Part shown: piece after piece, positions 1 through 7,624 of the stretch
Layout of the letters: every line of letters begins with the position of its first letter
Position numbering within the stretch: the stretch's first letter is position 1
Assembly (NCBI GenBank): GCA_016098155.1
Contig: JAAAJB010000866.1
Coordinates: 1 to 10,275 of the forward strand
Reading direction: 5' to 3'
Length of the DNA: 10,275 bases
DNA from: Actinomortierella ambigua
Taxonomy: Eukaryota > Mortierellomycota > Mortierellomycetes > Mortierellales > Mortierellaceae
Made by a program: the position numbers and the translations under genes
The notes under the pieces: model-generated
What the model was told of the DNA's origin: nothing
Seen by the model: only the letters and a program-made list of their open reading frames with translations
The model's database searches: none

Positions 1-540
1 CGATCAGAGCGATGTTGAGGCTGCCAAATGGCTCGCCAAGGCAGCAGCACAAGGGGATGCCATTGCACAAAAACAATCTAAGGTGTTGCTATGATCTTGG
101 TCGAGGAGTTGGGCAGTGCGATATTGACGGCGTCAAGTGGTACACTCATAGCGCCGCTAAGCACAACAAGTGTGCTCCATTAAACATTGCGCCCATGTAC
201 GAGCTTGGTCTCGCATTGGATCCAAGGGGTGAAGGGCCTCTGCACTTGTATTGGGAGGCTGCCGCCAAAGGTGAGACAAATTTACGTCCAATGGCTGACA
301 TCCCCCACCTACCTTGATGCCCAAGCTACGACTGATGCTAAATACATCTTCACGCTGTATAGCCGTAGAGCTGAACAAGGATATGCTGCCACTCAGCAGG
401 CCCTTGGGTGGATGTACGAGAGAGGACTTGGTGTTGCACAGGATGCAAGAGAGGCGACTGTATGGTGCAGCAAGGCTTCTGCTCAAGGCCACGTTGACGC
501 TGAGCAGAGATTGGGGTTCCTTCAAGGCCACTTGGATTGA
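1..540 (+). pseudogene. Decayed C-terminal Sel1 tail of an upstream kinase-Sel1 paralogue (A)
   Basis: Sel1 sequence runs from the left edge in three successive frames. Frame 2 reads DQSDVEAAKWLAKAAAQG to about 68. An extra A in a five-A run (69-73) moves it to frame 3 (CYDLGRGVGQCDIDGVKWY, then MYELGLALDP). A net loss of about 8 nt near 280-286 moves it to frame 1 (WLTSPTYLDAQATTDAKYIF, then WMYERGLGVAQDAREATVW, ending FLQGHLD and TGA at 538-540). Two other copies in the window (1197-1805 and 5345-5825) show the same tail order in one frame, so the shifts are lesions in this copy. The kinase head, if present, lies left of the window. The final block is still open and could belong to a short product, but no start or promoter is evident. 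A single-base assembly error could account for the first shift but not the second. Confidence 0.8.
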
Positions 541-768
541 TGTCCTGTCACTCTTGACTTTAGTTCTTTTGACAGAATGAAAGTGTCTTAACCATGAGGG
601 ACATATTTAACAATTTACATGCAATGACGCTAGGATGGGATGCACTCTCCTGTATTTGTGGAAAGGGTGACCTGGTTGGTTTCTTTTGGAAGACTCGTGA
701 CCACAGGTATGAGAGGAAAGAACACCAACTGCACCACACCATGTTTCGTGAAAGTCGAGCACATATAT

Positions 769-774
769 AATAAA
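769..774 (+). promoter_or_regulatory. Possible polyadenylation signal for A
   Basis: Canonical AATAAA lies about 230 nt after the TGA of tail A, on the same strand. Fungal poly(A) signals are degenerate and the distance is long, so this is a position-based guess. The preceding TATATA could equally make it part of an AT-rich promoter-like patch for B. Confidence 0.25.
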
Positions 775-809
775 TGCAAAGGATAATCAAGCTTTCTATC
801 TGGAAAGTC

Positions 810-881
810 TGTGTGCGTGCGTGTTTGTTTGTGAGAGTGAGAGTGATAATGAGAGACAGAGAGAAGGAAAGAGAAATAGTG
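810..881. repeat. GT-rich then GA-rich simple-sequence tract
   Basis: Alternating TGTGYG-type sequence (about 810-831) passes into GAGAGTGAGAGTGATAATGAG and then GAGA/GGAAAGAG purine sequence to about 881. There is no coding signal. It is a low-complexity purine-biased tract of the kind that varies in length. Confidence 0.7.
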
Positions 882-975
882 GAAAAAACGGAACGCATTC
901 AGTCTTGACAGCGATAACACAGGATCAAAATTGAAAGAATTTTCATTTTTGACCACCTTTTGCTGGTCTGCACCA

Positions 976-1196
976 TACACCAAGGCCTCAGAGCAAGGAC
1001 ATGCTTACGCGCAAAACAGCCTTGGGTGGAGATATCAGTTTGGGCGTGGAGACAAGCACAGTGATGTCGAGGCAGTCAAGTGATACGCTAGCGTAGCAAT
1101 GCAAGGGTATACCAATGCACAATCCAACCTTGGATGATGTACTCCAAAGGATAAGGAGTCGGGCAGATAGATATTGAGGCTGCCAAGTGGTTCACC
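976..1196 (+). pseudogene. Decayed Sel1 repeats upstream of fragment B
   Basis: Starting at TAC 976 the sequence reads YTKASEQGHAYAQNSLGWRY and FGRGDKHSDVEAVK, then hits TGA at 1081-1083 where the family has Trp (TGG). Frame 1 continues YASVAMQGYTNAQSNLG. A single-base loss near 1136 (TGGATG to TGATG) shifts the frame, and TAA at 1152-1154 replaces the Arg of the usual GRGV. From 1155 the frame is clean (GVGQIDIEAAKWFT) and runs into the open reading frame starting at 1197. Three independent lesions show that this part is not translated as one protein. No kinase domain is found 5' of it: similarity to the family stops at about 976. Confidence 0.75.
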
Positions 1197-1805
1197 ATGG
1201 CTACAGCTCAAGGATGCACCAATGCCCAAGTCAACCTTGGGCTGATGTATGACCAAGGACGAGGGGTCAAGCAGAACGATATTGCAGCGGTGAAGTGGTA
1301 CATCAAGGCGGCAGAGCAAGGATACGCCCGTGCACAAGTTTGTCTTGGATTGATGTACGATCAAGGGCGAGGAATCGAGCAGAGCGACTCTGAGGCAGCC
1401 AAATGGTATGGTCGGAGCGCCAGCCAGAAGAACGCCTTTGCTCAGTTTAAACTTGCGTCCATGTACGAGCTGGGCATCGCGGTCGATCCGAACTATGAAC
1501 AAGCTTTGCGCCTGTATCAAGAGGCGGCCAGAAATGGAGAACCAACCCTCTACTTTCACATCCAATGGCTGACCAACCCTAACTATTTTGGTGGACGAGC
1601 TACTACCGACGCTGAGGACATATTCTCTCTGTACTGCCATCAAGGATATGCTGCTGCTCAGCAGGCCATTGGATGGATGTACGAGCGAGGCCGAGGAGTT
1701 GCACAGAATACAAGAGAGGCAATTGTATGGTACAGCAAGGCTGCTGCTCAGGGCCACTCGGACGCTGCGCAGCGAATGGAGTTTCTTCAAGAGCGTCTAG
1801 CTTAA
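1197..1805 (+). CDS. Sel1-repeat protein, headless fragment with intact C-terminal tail (B)
   Basis: An open frame of 202 codons ends at TAA 1803-1805. It starts MATAQG, the first ATG after the upstream TAA at 1152, and the Sel1 pattern extends back to 1155. Repeats of about 36 residues: 7-42 (LGLMYDQGRGVKQNDIAAVK), 43-78 (LGLMYDQGRGIEQSDSEAAK) and 79-114 (LASMYELGIAVDP). A family-specific tail follows: WLTNPNYFGGRATTDAEDIF, WMYERGRGVAQNTREAIVW, ending FLQERLA. Sel1 repeats are helical-hairpin protein-interaction modules. No signal peptide, membrane segment or catalytic domain is visible. This is the only undamaged copy of the family tail in the window. It lacks three residues (the RAE of RRAEQGY) present in tail A. 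It could be a small expressed Sel1 protein or simply the undamaged end of a truncated pseudogene. The frame is certain; expression and start are not. Confidence 0.6.
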   Translation: MATAQGCTNAQVNLGLMYDQGRGVKQNDIAAVKWYIKAAEQGYARAQVCLGLMYDQGRGIEQSDSEAAKWYGRSASQKNAFAQFKLASMYELGIAVDPNYEQALRLYQEAARNGEPTLYFHIQWLTNPNYFGGRATTDAEDIFSLYCHQGYAAAQQAIGWMYERGRGVAQNTREAIVWYSKAAAQGHSDAAQRMEFLQERLA

Positions 1806-2145
1806 GACCCTGCCACACCACCCCTGTGATTCTCGAAATATATCTTCTCCAACTAGCGTACTGACATCAATCATATCAATGCTGTGTCTTGTGTTCCTGC
1901 TTTGTTTTAGTGGACCCGAGTAAGGTAATCCTGCGTATGTTTTAAGGAGAAGCCCATACTAGATAGGTATTTCGCGCACCTGCCGGACTTGGGTGCTCAG
2001 ATTTTATGCGCGCAAAGGAAGATCCTGCCCCGGTCCTCGTTTGTGCAACATGAGTGACGTCGAACAAAGAACAGTGCCTCATCTCATTCGCCCTCAACTT
2101 TCATCTCCATCTCCATTCTCAAAAAACCTTCATCTTGCAGCCTCG
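1806..2145. promoter_or_regulatory. Upstream region of kinase-Sel1 gene C
   Basis: The stretch from about 1967 to the ATG at 2146 resembles the stretch upstream of gene D (7389-7624). Shared elements are GTATTTCGCGCACC (GTATCTCGCGCACC in D), CTTGGGTG, a TGACGTCG element, CCTCATCTCATTC, a CT-rich block (CATCTCCATCTCCATT) and CATCTTGCAGCCTC just before the ATG. The frame stays open upstream from an ATG at 2050, but the aligned bases are read in different frames in C and D, so this part is not conserved as protein. It is better read as promoter plus 5' UTR. The CTTGCAG could be the acceptor of a 5' UTR intron; no matching donor was identified. Before 1967 nothing is recognised. Confidence 0.55.
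2055..2062 (+). promoter_or_regulatory. CRE-like element upstream of C
   Basis: TGACGTCG matches seven of the eight bases of the CRE palindrome TGACGTCA bound by CREB/ATF-type bZIP factors. It lies 91 nt before the ATG and recurs upstream of D at 7513-7520. Conservation between the paralogues supports a role, but recent duplication alone could explain it. Confidence 0.35.
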
Positions 2146-5100
2146 ATGGAAGCCGATCCTTCGATCACGGTAAGGAGCAAACCACGTGGCTATTTTTATC
2201 TCCGCGTGCGGGAGGCCAAAAAAAACAGAAAGTACATGCCTCTCTCTCTCTCTGATTCCGTGATATTCTATCCTCTAGCAATCCCTTCTCGTTCTAGGAA
2301 ACAGGCTTGGTTCGGGGACATTCGGTGACGTCCACCAAGCGCTATACGGAGACCAACCCTGTGCAGCCAAGGCATTCTTCCTCCGCCAGTCGGAGCTTGA
2401 CCGAAAGATCATCAATAAGGAGATCTCGATCCTCCAGAGGCTCCGCTTCCGCCATGTCATCCAGTTCTACCGAACCCATGAACAAAACAACCACACCTAC
2501 ATCCTCATGGAACTGGCCGAGAAGGGCAGCCTCGCACACGCTATCACCAAGGGCCATCTCGCGTCCGATGACTGGGGGACCAAGACGCGACTCGCCCATG
2601 AGATTGCTCGAGGCCTCGCCTACATCCATCAGGAAGGTGTCCTCCACCGTGACCTCAAGAGTGCCAATGTGCTCCTGACCAAGCACATGGAGGTCAAGTT
2701 GGCCGACTTTGGATTGGCTCAGACCCGGTCGATGGCCAGTACAGCGTCGAGTGTCAGCGGTCACAAGTTCAAGGGTGCTGCTGGGACACTTCGATGGCTA
2801 GCACCAGAGTTACTTTATGCAGCCAAGCCCATGTACTCTACCAAGTCGGATGTGTATGCTCTTGGAGTGGTGATGTGGGAGATGGCAGCCGACTGCACAA
2901 GGCCGTTCAGTGACCGGCATGACGATGCGCAGGTTGCACTCGGTGTCAGGAATGGTCATCGTGAACAACTGCCTGGTAACACACCAAACAAATACCGCCA
3001 GTGGGTTGAGCGCTGCTGGGCCCAGGATCCGTGCGAGCGGCCGAACGCTGGCAATGTGATCCTAGTGAATGATAAATCCATCGAAGATAGCACCGATACG
3101 GATGGGAGCTTCCTTGATCTTGGCAGTAGCGGAACTGGATTGACACCTGCACCAAATGCCCTCAATCGCGGCGATGGAGGGTTTGAACAGGATACGGAGC
3201 CTCATAGCCATGAGAACTACGTTGGTAGTTTGCCACAGACGGATGACGATGTGATCACACATTTTTGCACGGCAGCCAAGAAAGAGAATACCGATGCACA
3301 GCTGTTTCTCGGATGGATTTATGGTCATGGCCGGGGCGTTGTGAAGAGTGAACGGGACTCGTTTTGGTGGTACTACAAGGCAGCCAATGGCGGGAATGTG
3401 GCAGCACAGTTACAACTCGCTCGAATGTACGAGAGCGGACAAGGCGCCGTGTCGACCAATGCTTCCAAGGCTGCGACATGGTATCGTAGAGCAGCTGACT
3501 GTGGCAGCGCAGAAGCACAACTTGCACTTGGAAAGATGTACACCGATGGCTACGGAGTCAAGGAAGACACTTCCCAGGCGATTAGGTGGTATAAGATGGC
3601 GGCCAAGCAAGGACACCATGAAGCTCAGATCATTCTTGGGCAATGGTTCGCTCTTGGGCGAGGAGTGATCCAAAGCGATGAGAAGGCAATCAAATGGCTT
3701 ACTCTGGCAGCAGATCAAGGGAATCCGGCAGCACAGACAAGACTAGGTCAAATGTACCATGATCGATATATATCCGAGCACTTCGACAGTAGTACGAACA
3801 CTTGGCGCAAGAAGTTGACTGTGTTGGTATGGAAAGCTGTCGAGGGCAAAGTTCGAAAAGCGGATAATGTGATGATGATGATGGTCCTCCAACTAACTGG
3901 CGCGATGACAATAATCCCTGAATCTCTCCTTTCCGGATTATGTTATCTCGACGATTCTTAGTTGTCTGGTACTCTGCATAAGGAAGGCGAGCAAATCAAT
4001 CAGAATCTAGAAATGGCGGTCAGGTGGTTCACGAGAGCAGGAGAGCAAGGTCATTCCAATGCACAAATCAAACTTGGATTGATGTACGAGCGCGGAAGAG
4101 GGGTTCGTCGGAGCAAGATTGAGGCAGTCAAATGGTACACCAAGGCAGCAGAGCAAGGGAATACCGCTGCACAAATCAACCTTGGATGGATGTATCAGGA
4201 AGGACGAGTAGTCGATCAAAGCGATGTTAAGGCGGTCGAATGGTACACCAAGGCAGCAGGAAAAGGGGAGGCCAATGCACAAAGGAACCTTGGATGGATG
4301 TACGAAGAAGGGCGAGGAGTCGATCAGAGCGATGCTGAGGCGGCTAAGTGGTACATCATGGCAGCAGAACAAGGCCATGCTAATGCACAGTTCAACCTTG
4401 GATTGATGTATCATCACGGACGGGGAGTCGATCAGAGTGATGTTGAGGCGGTCAAATGGTACACCAAGGCAGCAGAACAAGAGGATACCAATGCACAAAG
4501 CAACCTTGGATGGATGTATGAACATGGACGAGGAGTCGATCAGAGCGATGTTGAGGCGGTCAATTGGTACACTGAAGCAGCATGGCGGAATGCCGATGCA
4601 CAGTTTAACCTTGGATCGATGTACATGGAGGGACGAGGAGTCGATCAGAGCGATGTTAAGGCAGCCAAACTGTACACCAAAGCAGCAGAACAAGGGAATG
4701 CCGATGCACAGTTCAACCTTGGATGGATGTGTATGGAAGGAATAGGAGTCTATCGGAACGATGTTGAGGCGGTCAAATTGTATACCAAGGCAGCGAAACA
4801 AGGGAATGCCGCTGCACAAAGCAACCTTGGATGGATGTACCAGCAAGGACGAGGCGTCGATCAGAGCGATATTAAGGCGGTCAAATGGCACATCAAGGCA
4901 GCAGAACAAGGGGAAGCCACTGCACAAAACAACCTTGGATCGATGTGCAGGGATGGACGAGGAGTCGATCAGAGCGATATTGAAGCAGTCAAATTGTACA
5001 CTAAGGCAGCAGAACAAGGGAATGCTGCTGCACAAAACAACCTCGGATGGATGTATAAGGAAGGAAGAGGAGTCCATCAAAGTGATGTCGAGGCAGTCGA

Positions 5101-5413
5101 ATGGTACACCAAGGCAACCGAACAAGGAAATGCCAATGCACAGTTCAACCTTGGATGGATGTATAAGGAAGGACGGGGAGTCGAGCAAAGCGATGTTAAG
5201 GCGGTCAAATGGTATACTAAGGCAGCAGAACAAGGGCATGCCTCTGCACAAAACGAACTTGGGTGGATGTACAACGAAGGACGAGGAGTTGAGCAGAGCG
5301 ATGTTGAGGCGGTCAAATGGTATACCATGGCAGCAGAACAAGGCAAAAAACAATCTTGGATCGATGTACGAGCAAGGTCAGAGTGTAGATCAGAGCGATG
5401 TGGAGGCTGCTAA
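2146..5413 (+). CDS. TKL-type protein kinase with Sel1-repeat solenoid (C); exons 2146-2169, 2279-3826, 3962-5413
   Basis: Spliced product about 1007 aa. Exon 1 encodes MEADPSIT. Exon 2 (516 codons) carries the kinase domain, residues about 13-272: glycine loop GSGTFG 19-24, AAK with Lys39, alpha-C Glu56, HRDLKSANVLL with catalytic Asp133, DFG 151-153, GTLRWLAPE ending at 185, KSDVYALGVVMWEM, and CWAQDPCERP ending at 263. All catalytic residues are present, so an active Ser/Thr (TKL) kinase is expected. An acidic low-complexity linker (about 273-340) precedes 4.5 divergent Sel1 repeats (about 345-500). Exon 3 adds a half repeat and 12 near-identical 36-residue Sel1 repeats. No signal peptide or membrane span is seen, so it is probably cytoplasmic. 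The start is favoured because MEAxPSIT and its donor recur in D. An 11-nt net deletion near 5344 replaces the family tail with 22 unrelated residues ending at TAA 5411-5413. Kinase partners and substrates are unknown. Confidence 0.87.
2170..2278 (+). other. Intron 1 of gene C (109 bp)
   Basis: Donor GTAAGG follows ACG of the codon series MEADPSIT. The likely branch site is CTGAT at 2252-2256, and the acceptor CTCTAG ends at 2278. Joining is phase 0 and restores QSLLVLGNRLGSGTFG, a complete glycine loop. A second AG at 2296-2297 would break the frame. D has the same donor, branch context and acceptor position. Confidence 0.88.
3827..3961 (+). other. Intron 2 of gene C (135 bp)
   Basis: The donor GTATGG follows CTGTGTTG, a perfect branch-site CTAAC lies in CCAACTAACTGG, and the acceptor is TTCTTAG at 3955-3961. 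Splicing is phase 0 and links ...WRKKLTVL to LSGTLHKEGEQ, which is the second half of a Sel1 repeat. D has the same boundaries. The intron length is a multiple of three and it contains no in-frame stop before the TAG that forms the acceptor itself, so unspliced RNA would read 44 extra residues and stop. Confidence 0.82.
4052..5344 (+). repeat. Array of 12 near-identical Sel1 repeats in exon 3 of C (108-bp period)
   Basis: The consensus is close to NAxAQxNLGWMYxEGRGV followed by DQSDVEAVKWYTKAAEQG. Eleven units are 36 residues and one (the fifth) is 35, where EAAEQGNADAQ is reduced to EAAWRNADAQ. Invariant positions are the AQ, LG, MY or MC, and G-x-G residues typical of Sel1 hairpins. Variation concentrates at the residues after EQG, after AQ, and the two after MY. 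The arithmetic closes exactly (11 x 108 + 105 nt). DNA similarity between units is high, unlike the divergent Sel1 repeats of exon 2. Confidence 0.9.
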
Positions 5414-5825
5414 GTAGTACAGTCGTAGCACCACTCAGCACAATGAGGTTGCTCAATTCAACATTACGTCTATGTACGAGCTTGGCCTCGCAGTGGATCC
5501 ATGTGGCGAAAGGCCTCTGCATTTGTATCAGGAGGCTGCTGCTTAGGGTGAGCCAAATGCTTACTTTCACAATCAAAGGCTGACATCCCCTAGCTACCTT
5601 GAGGGCCAAGCTACGGCCGATGCTCAAGACATCTTTACGTTGTACAGCCGTGGTTCTGAGCAAGGATATGGTGCCGCTGAGCAGGCCCTTGGGCGGATGT
5701 ACGAGAGAGGTCTCGGTGCTGCCCTGGATGCAGGGGAGGCGATTGTATAGTACAGCAAGGCTGCTGCTCGAGGCCACTAGGATGCTAAGCACAGAACGGG
5801 GTTCCTTCAAGGCCACTTGGATTGA
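5345..5825 (+). pseudogene. Decayed C-terminal tail of gene C
   Basis: After an 11-nt net deletion in front of a six-A run, the family tail continues in frame 3 rather than frame 2: NNLGSMYEQGQSVDQSDVEA, MYELGLAVDPCGERPLHLYQ, LTSPSYLEGQATADAQDIF, MYERGLGAALDAGEAIV, ending FLQGHLD with TGA at 5823-5825. In-frame TAG codons occur at 5415-5417, 5544-5546, 5748-5750 and 5778-5780; two replace the conserved Trp of the KWY/VWY motif. The first 66 nt are translated out of frame as the end of gene C; the rest is untranslated or 3' UTR. Layout and last residues match tail A, so both descend from the same ancestral end. Confidence 0.85.
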
Positions 5826-6483
5826 TGTCGTAGTGGTGGGGATAAAATGAGGCATTCAACTCTTGCTCTCTCACTCTCGCCGATCTTGTCACACTCCCAT
5901 TGTGCCTGATCAACCAAAGAAAATGACGTGATAGGCAGACTATAAGACCTAACAAGACGCGCATCAAATTTGGCCAGTCTTACATGATGTGCTTTACCTT
6001 CTTGCATCGGCTTCATCGGAGTATTATGTACATGGCTTTCTTCACTCCACCTACATATCCTCAATTCTAGTAGCCTTTGCTCCTTGCCTATCAAGCCGTC
6101 TTGCCACACCCTGCGTATGCTCTCCAGATAGCTAGATTCTCCGGATCACATAGTAGAAAAAACAGTATCATAAGAAGATTGCTTCAGTGCCAAGAACGAC
6201 AAGCGTCGCGACTCTAGGCTATGAATATTGTCTCTTCGGGCACACTGTGCTGCAGGGTTAAGTTGGTGGCTTAACTCGGTAGTGATAATCTACCTTTTTT
6301 TCTTGACCTCCTATGACAAGGGCGTCTTTCAAAAATATGAAATCGTGCAGTTGGCACTCAGTAGTTCAATGATCCTTCGAATTGACCTGCTAGGTATTTG
6401 AAACTGGGAGAGCTGAATAGGGCGAGGGGCTGTGATGCTCGACTTCCATAAGCATACATAATCTGACGACAGAGAGTTCTCAC

Positions 6484-6537
6484 TGCTCCTGCCCCTTCTT
6501 CCCCTCCATCTTTTCCTTCCCCTCTCCGCCCACTCCA
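6484..6537. repeat. Pyrimidine-rich tract
   Basis: Almost uninterrupted C/T sequence (CCCCTTCTTCCCCTCC, then TCTTTTCCTTCCCCTCTCCG). It has no coding sign. Its complement resembles the purine block at 6891-6922, so the two could pair or form triplex-type structures. Confidence 0.6.
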
Positions 6538-6890
6538 GCACAGTAGTGTGCCAAGTGGATACATATGGTGAGCCTATTCTGTTCGACTTCTACCACCTCT
6601 AAATGGATAATACTAGTCATGATTGACCACGAGAGATAGTCGAGAGTACAAAGGAAGAAAGCACGAGCCAATTCTCGAGGGAGAGGGTGGTAAGTGCTGG
6701 CTTGTAGAGCGGAAGAGGTGGGACATAAAGTGAAAAAAATGGATGTAAATGGTAAAGCCTCCGGACGTTTGCTGCACATTCTCCCCGCAGTCATATTTCG
6801 TACGAGAACATGTCTCAACGCAATGCCACGAACAATCGTTCCAGTGGCCACCACATTTCTGTACTTATTACGTCATTGTTGGAACGTGTG

Positions 6891-6922
6891 TGGGGCGGAG
6901 GGAGGGAGAGAAGGAGAGGAGT
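6891..6922. repeat. Purine-rich (GGAGGGAG) tract
   Basis: GGGGCGGAGGGAGGGAGAGA followed by AGGAGAGGAG. Only three runs of three or more Gs occur, so it falls short of a standard four-run quadruplex pattern. Confidence 0.6.
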
Positions 6923-7170
6923 TTCTTGATGGGCCATTCTCTTCAGTCCAAAGAAGCAGATGAATGGATGGCCAGCACACCGCCGACTGACAATCATGAA
7001 TGATGATTCAGCGAGCGTTTAGTACGTTGGTCCAAGATCAGACACGCCAGACTGCTCTATTCGACATCGGATCCTAATCTTCAAGTATGTAAGACAACAC
7101 CATTGAGTCCTTGGTCCATGAGACCTTACTGAAGGAACAGGGATGGATGGGGTGAAAGGGTTCAGATATA

Positions 7171-7197
7171 GGGGATGGGAGAAAGGGAATAACGGGG
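7171..7197 (+). other. Putative G-quadruplex motif upstream of D
   Basis: Four G-runs with loops AT, AGAAA and AATAAC (GGGG, GGG, GGG, GGGG) fit the G3+N1-7 pattern. Two further G-runs precede it at about 7149-7160. It lies some 430 nt before the ATG of D and has no counterpart seen before C. Confidence 0.4.
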
Positions 7198-7388
7198 ACA
7201 AGATGCATGGAAATGCTGGCAATGTGAACCGGTATGAGGATAACTGAAGGAGAAAGTAGACCTCATACATGTTATATGTCAGAGCCCAGCAACAGCTGTC
7301 AACCATAGAGACTAGAGTAAAAGTGGAGATTCTTTCGTTTTGTGTGGTAGTAATCTTTGGATGGTGGTCATGGGCATATGCCACATGC

Positions 7389-7624
7389 GTATCTCGCGCA
7401 CCAGGGCTTGGGTGGTCAGCCTGTAGGGATCCACTTCTAACCCAACCATCAACCATGGAGTTCTCCTTCACAACAGGGGATCGGCCCTGTGTGGCATTGG
7501 TGTAACCATGGGTGACGTCGGACAATTCAGAAAGTCGAACAGAGCATGCCTCATCTCATTCACCCTTAGTTGTCATCCCCATCTCCATTTCCATTCCCAC
7601 ATAATCCTTCATCTTGCAGCCTCA
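7389..7624 (+). promoter_or_regulatory. Promoter and 5' UTR region of gene D, conserved with C
   Basis: Similarity to the C upstream region begins at GTATCTCGCGCACC (7389-7402). It continues through CTTGGGTGG, TGACGTCG, GCCTCATCTCATTC, a CATCTCCATTTCCATT pyrimidine block and CATCTTGCAGCCTC before the ATG. Length differs by about 21 nt between TGACGTCG and the ATG. An in-frame ATG at 7508 would add 39 residues, but these differ from the equivalent translation in C because indels change the frame, so the ATG at 7625 is preferred. Confidence 0.55.
7513..7520 (+). promoter_or_regulatory. CRE-like element upstream of D
   Basis: The same TGACGTCG as at 2055-2062, here 112 nt before the ATG. A candidate bZIP site, supported only by the motif and its retention in both paralogues. 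Confidence 0.35.

Larger units (their letters stand above)
541..975. other. Intergenic spacer between tail A and fragment B
   Basis: No gene is supported. Minus-strand frames of about 110 codons cross it, but they translate the simple-sequence tract and show no recognisable domain. It holds an AATAAA hexamer at 769-774, within an AT-rich TATATAATAAA stretch, and a GT-to-GA-rich tract at 810-881. Sel1 similarity resumes abruptly at about 976. Confidence 0.6.
5826..7388. other. Long intergenic region without a supported gene
   Basis: Several open frames of 60-168 codons occur here, mostly on the minus strand (the longest over 7019-7525). None has a recognisable domain, repeat or conserved counterpart, and their compositions follow simple-sequence tracts. 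I saw no convincing tRNA. A short hairpin (GGTAG...CTACC) followed by seven Ts at about 6278-6301 is the nearest thing to a Pol III end, without a plausible transcript before it. Noted tracts are a pyrimidine block at 6484-6537, a purine block at 6891-6922 and a G-run cluster at 7171-7197. Confidence 0.6.

Noticed and set aside
560..983. Minus-strand frames of 112 and 117 codons in the first spacer.
   Set aside because: They translate the GT/GA simple-sequence tract (runs of Ser, Leu, Thr, His) and have no recognisable features.
1993..2145. N-terminal extension of C starting at the ATG at 1993 or 2050 (and of D at 7508).
   Set aside because: The frames are open, but the aligned DNA is read in different frames in C and D because of indels, so no protein sequence is conserved before MEAxPSIT.
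2507..3961. Gene C as a single-exon 484-aa kinase starting at the ATG at 2507 and ending at TAG 3959-3961.
   Set aside because: It would lack the glycine loop, Lys39 and Glu56, which are encoded in frame directly upstream. The terminal TAG coincides with a splice acceptor that is conserved in D.
4007..5353. A 448-codon open frame on the minus strand across the Sel1 array of C, with similar ones at 1035-1790 and 9501-10205.
   Set aside because: The repeat period is a multiple of three, so one stop-free antisense unit yields a long open frame automatically. Its translation is a periodic Cys/Leu/Ser-rich string with no known fold, and the + strand frame has clear Sel1 conservation.
5342..5356. 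Programmed frameshifting at the AAAAAAC sequence to restore the tail of C.
   Set aside because: Restoring the frame needs +1 (or -2), and the run is not placed as N NNA AAA in the zero frame needed for -1 simultaneous slippage. The restored frame stops at TAG 5415 after about 20 codons, so nothing useful would be gained.
4761..5417. A 218-codon + strand frame overlapping the array of C.
   Set aside because: It is the shifted reading of the same repeats (MLRRSNxxPRQQNKG pattern). Only its last 24 residues are the true tail frame, reached after the deletion at 5344.
6260..6305. tRNA or other Pol III gene ending at the hairpin and T-run near 6300.
   Set aside because: No cloverleaf, no B box and no convincing A box could be placed before it; the stem is only five base pairs.
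7019..7525. Minus-strand 168-codon frame upstream of D.
   Set aside because: It overlaps the promoter block conserved with C, shows no domain or repeat, and no homologous frame exists upstream of C.
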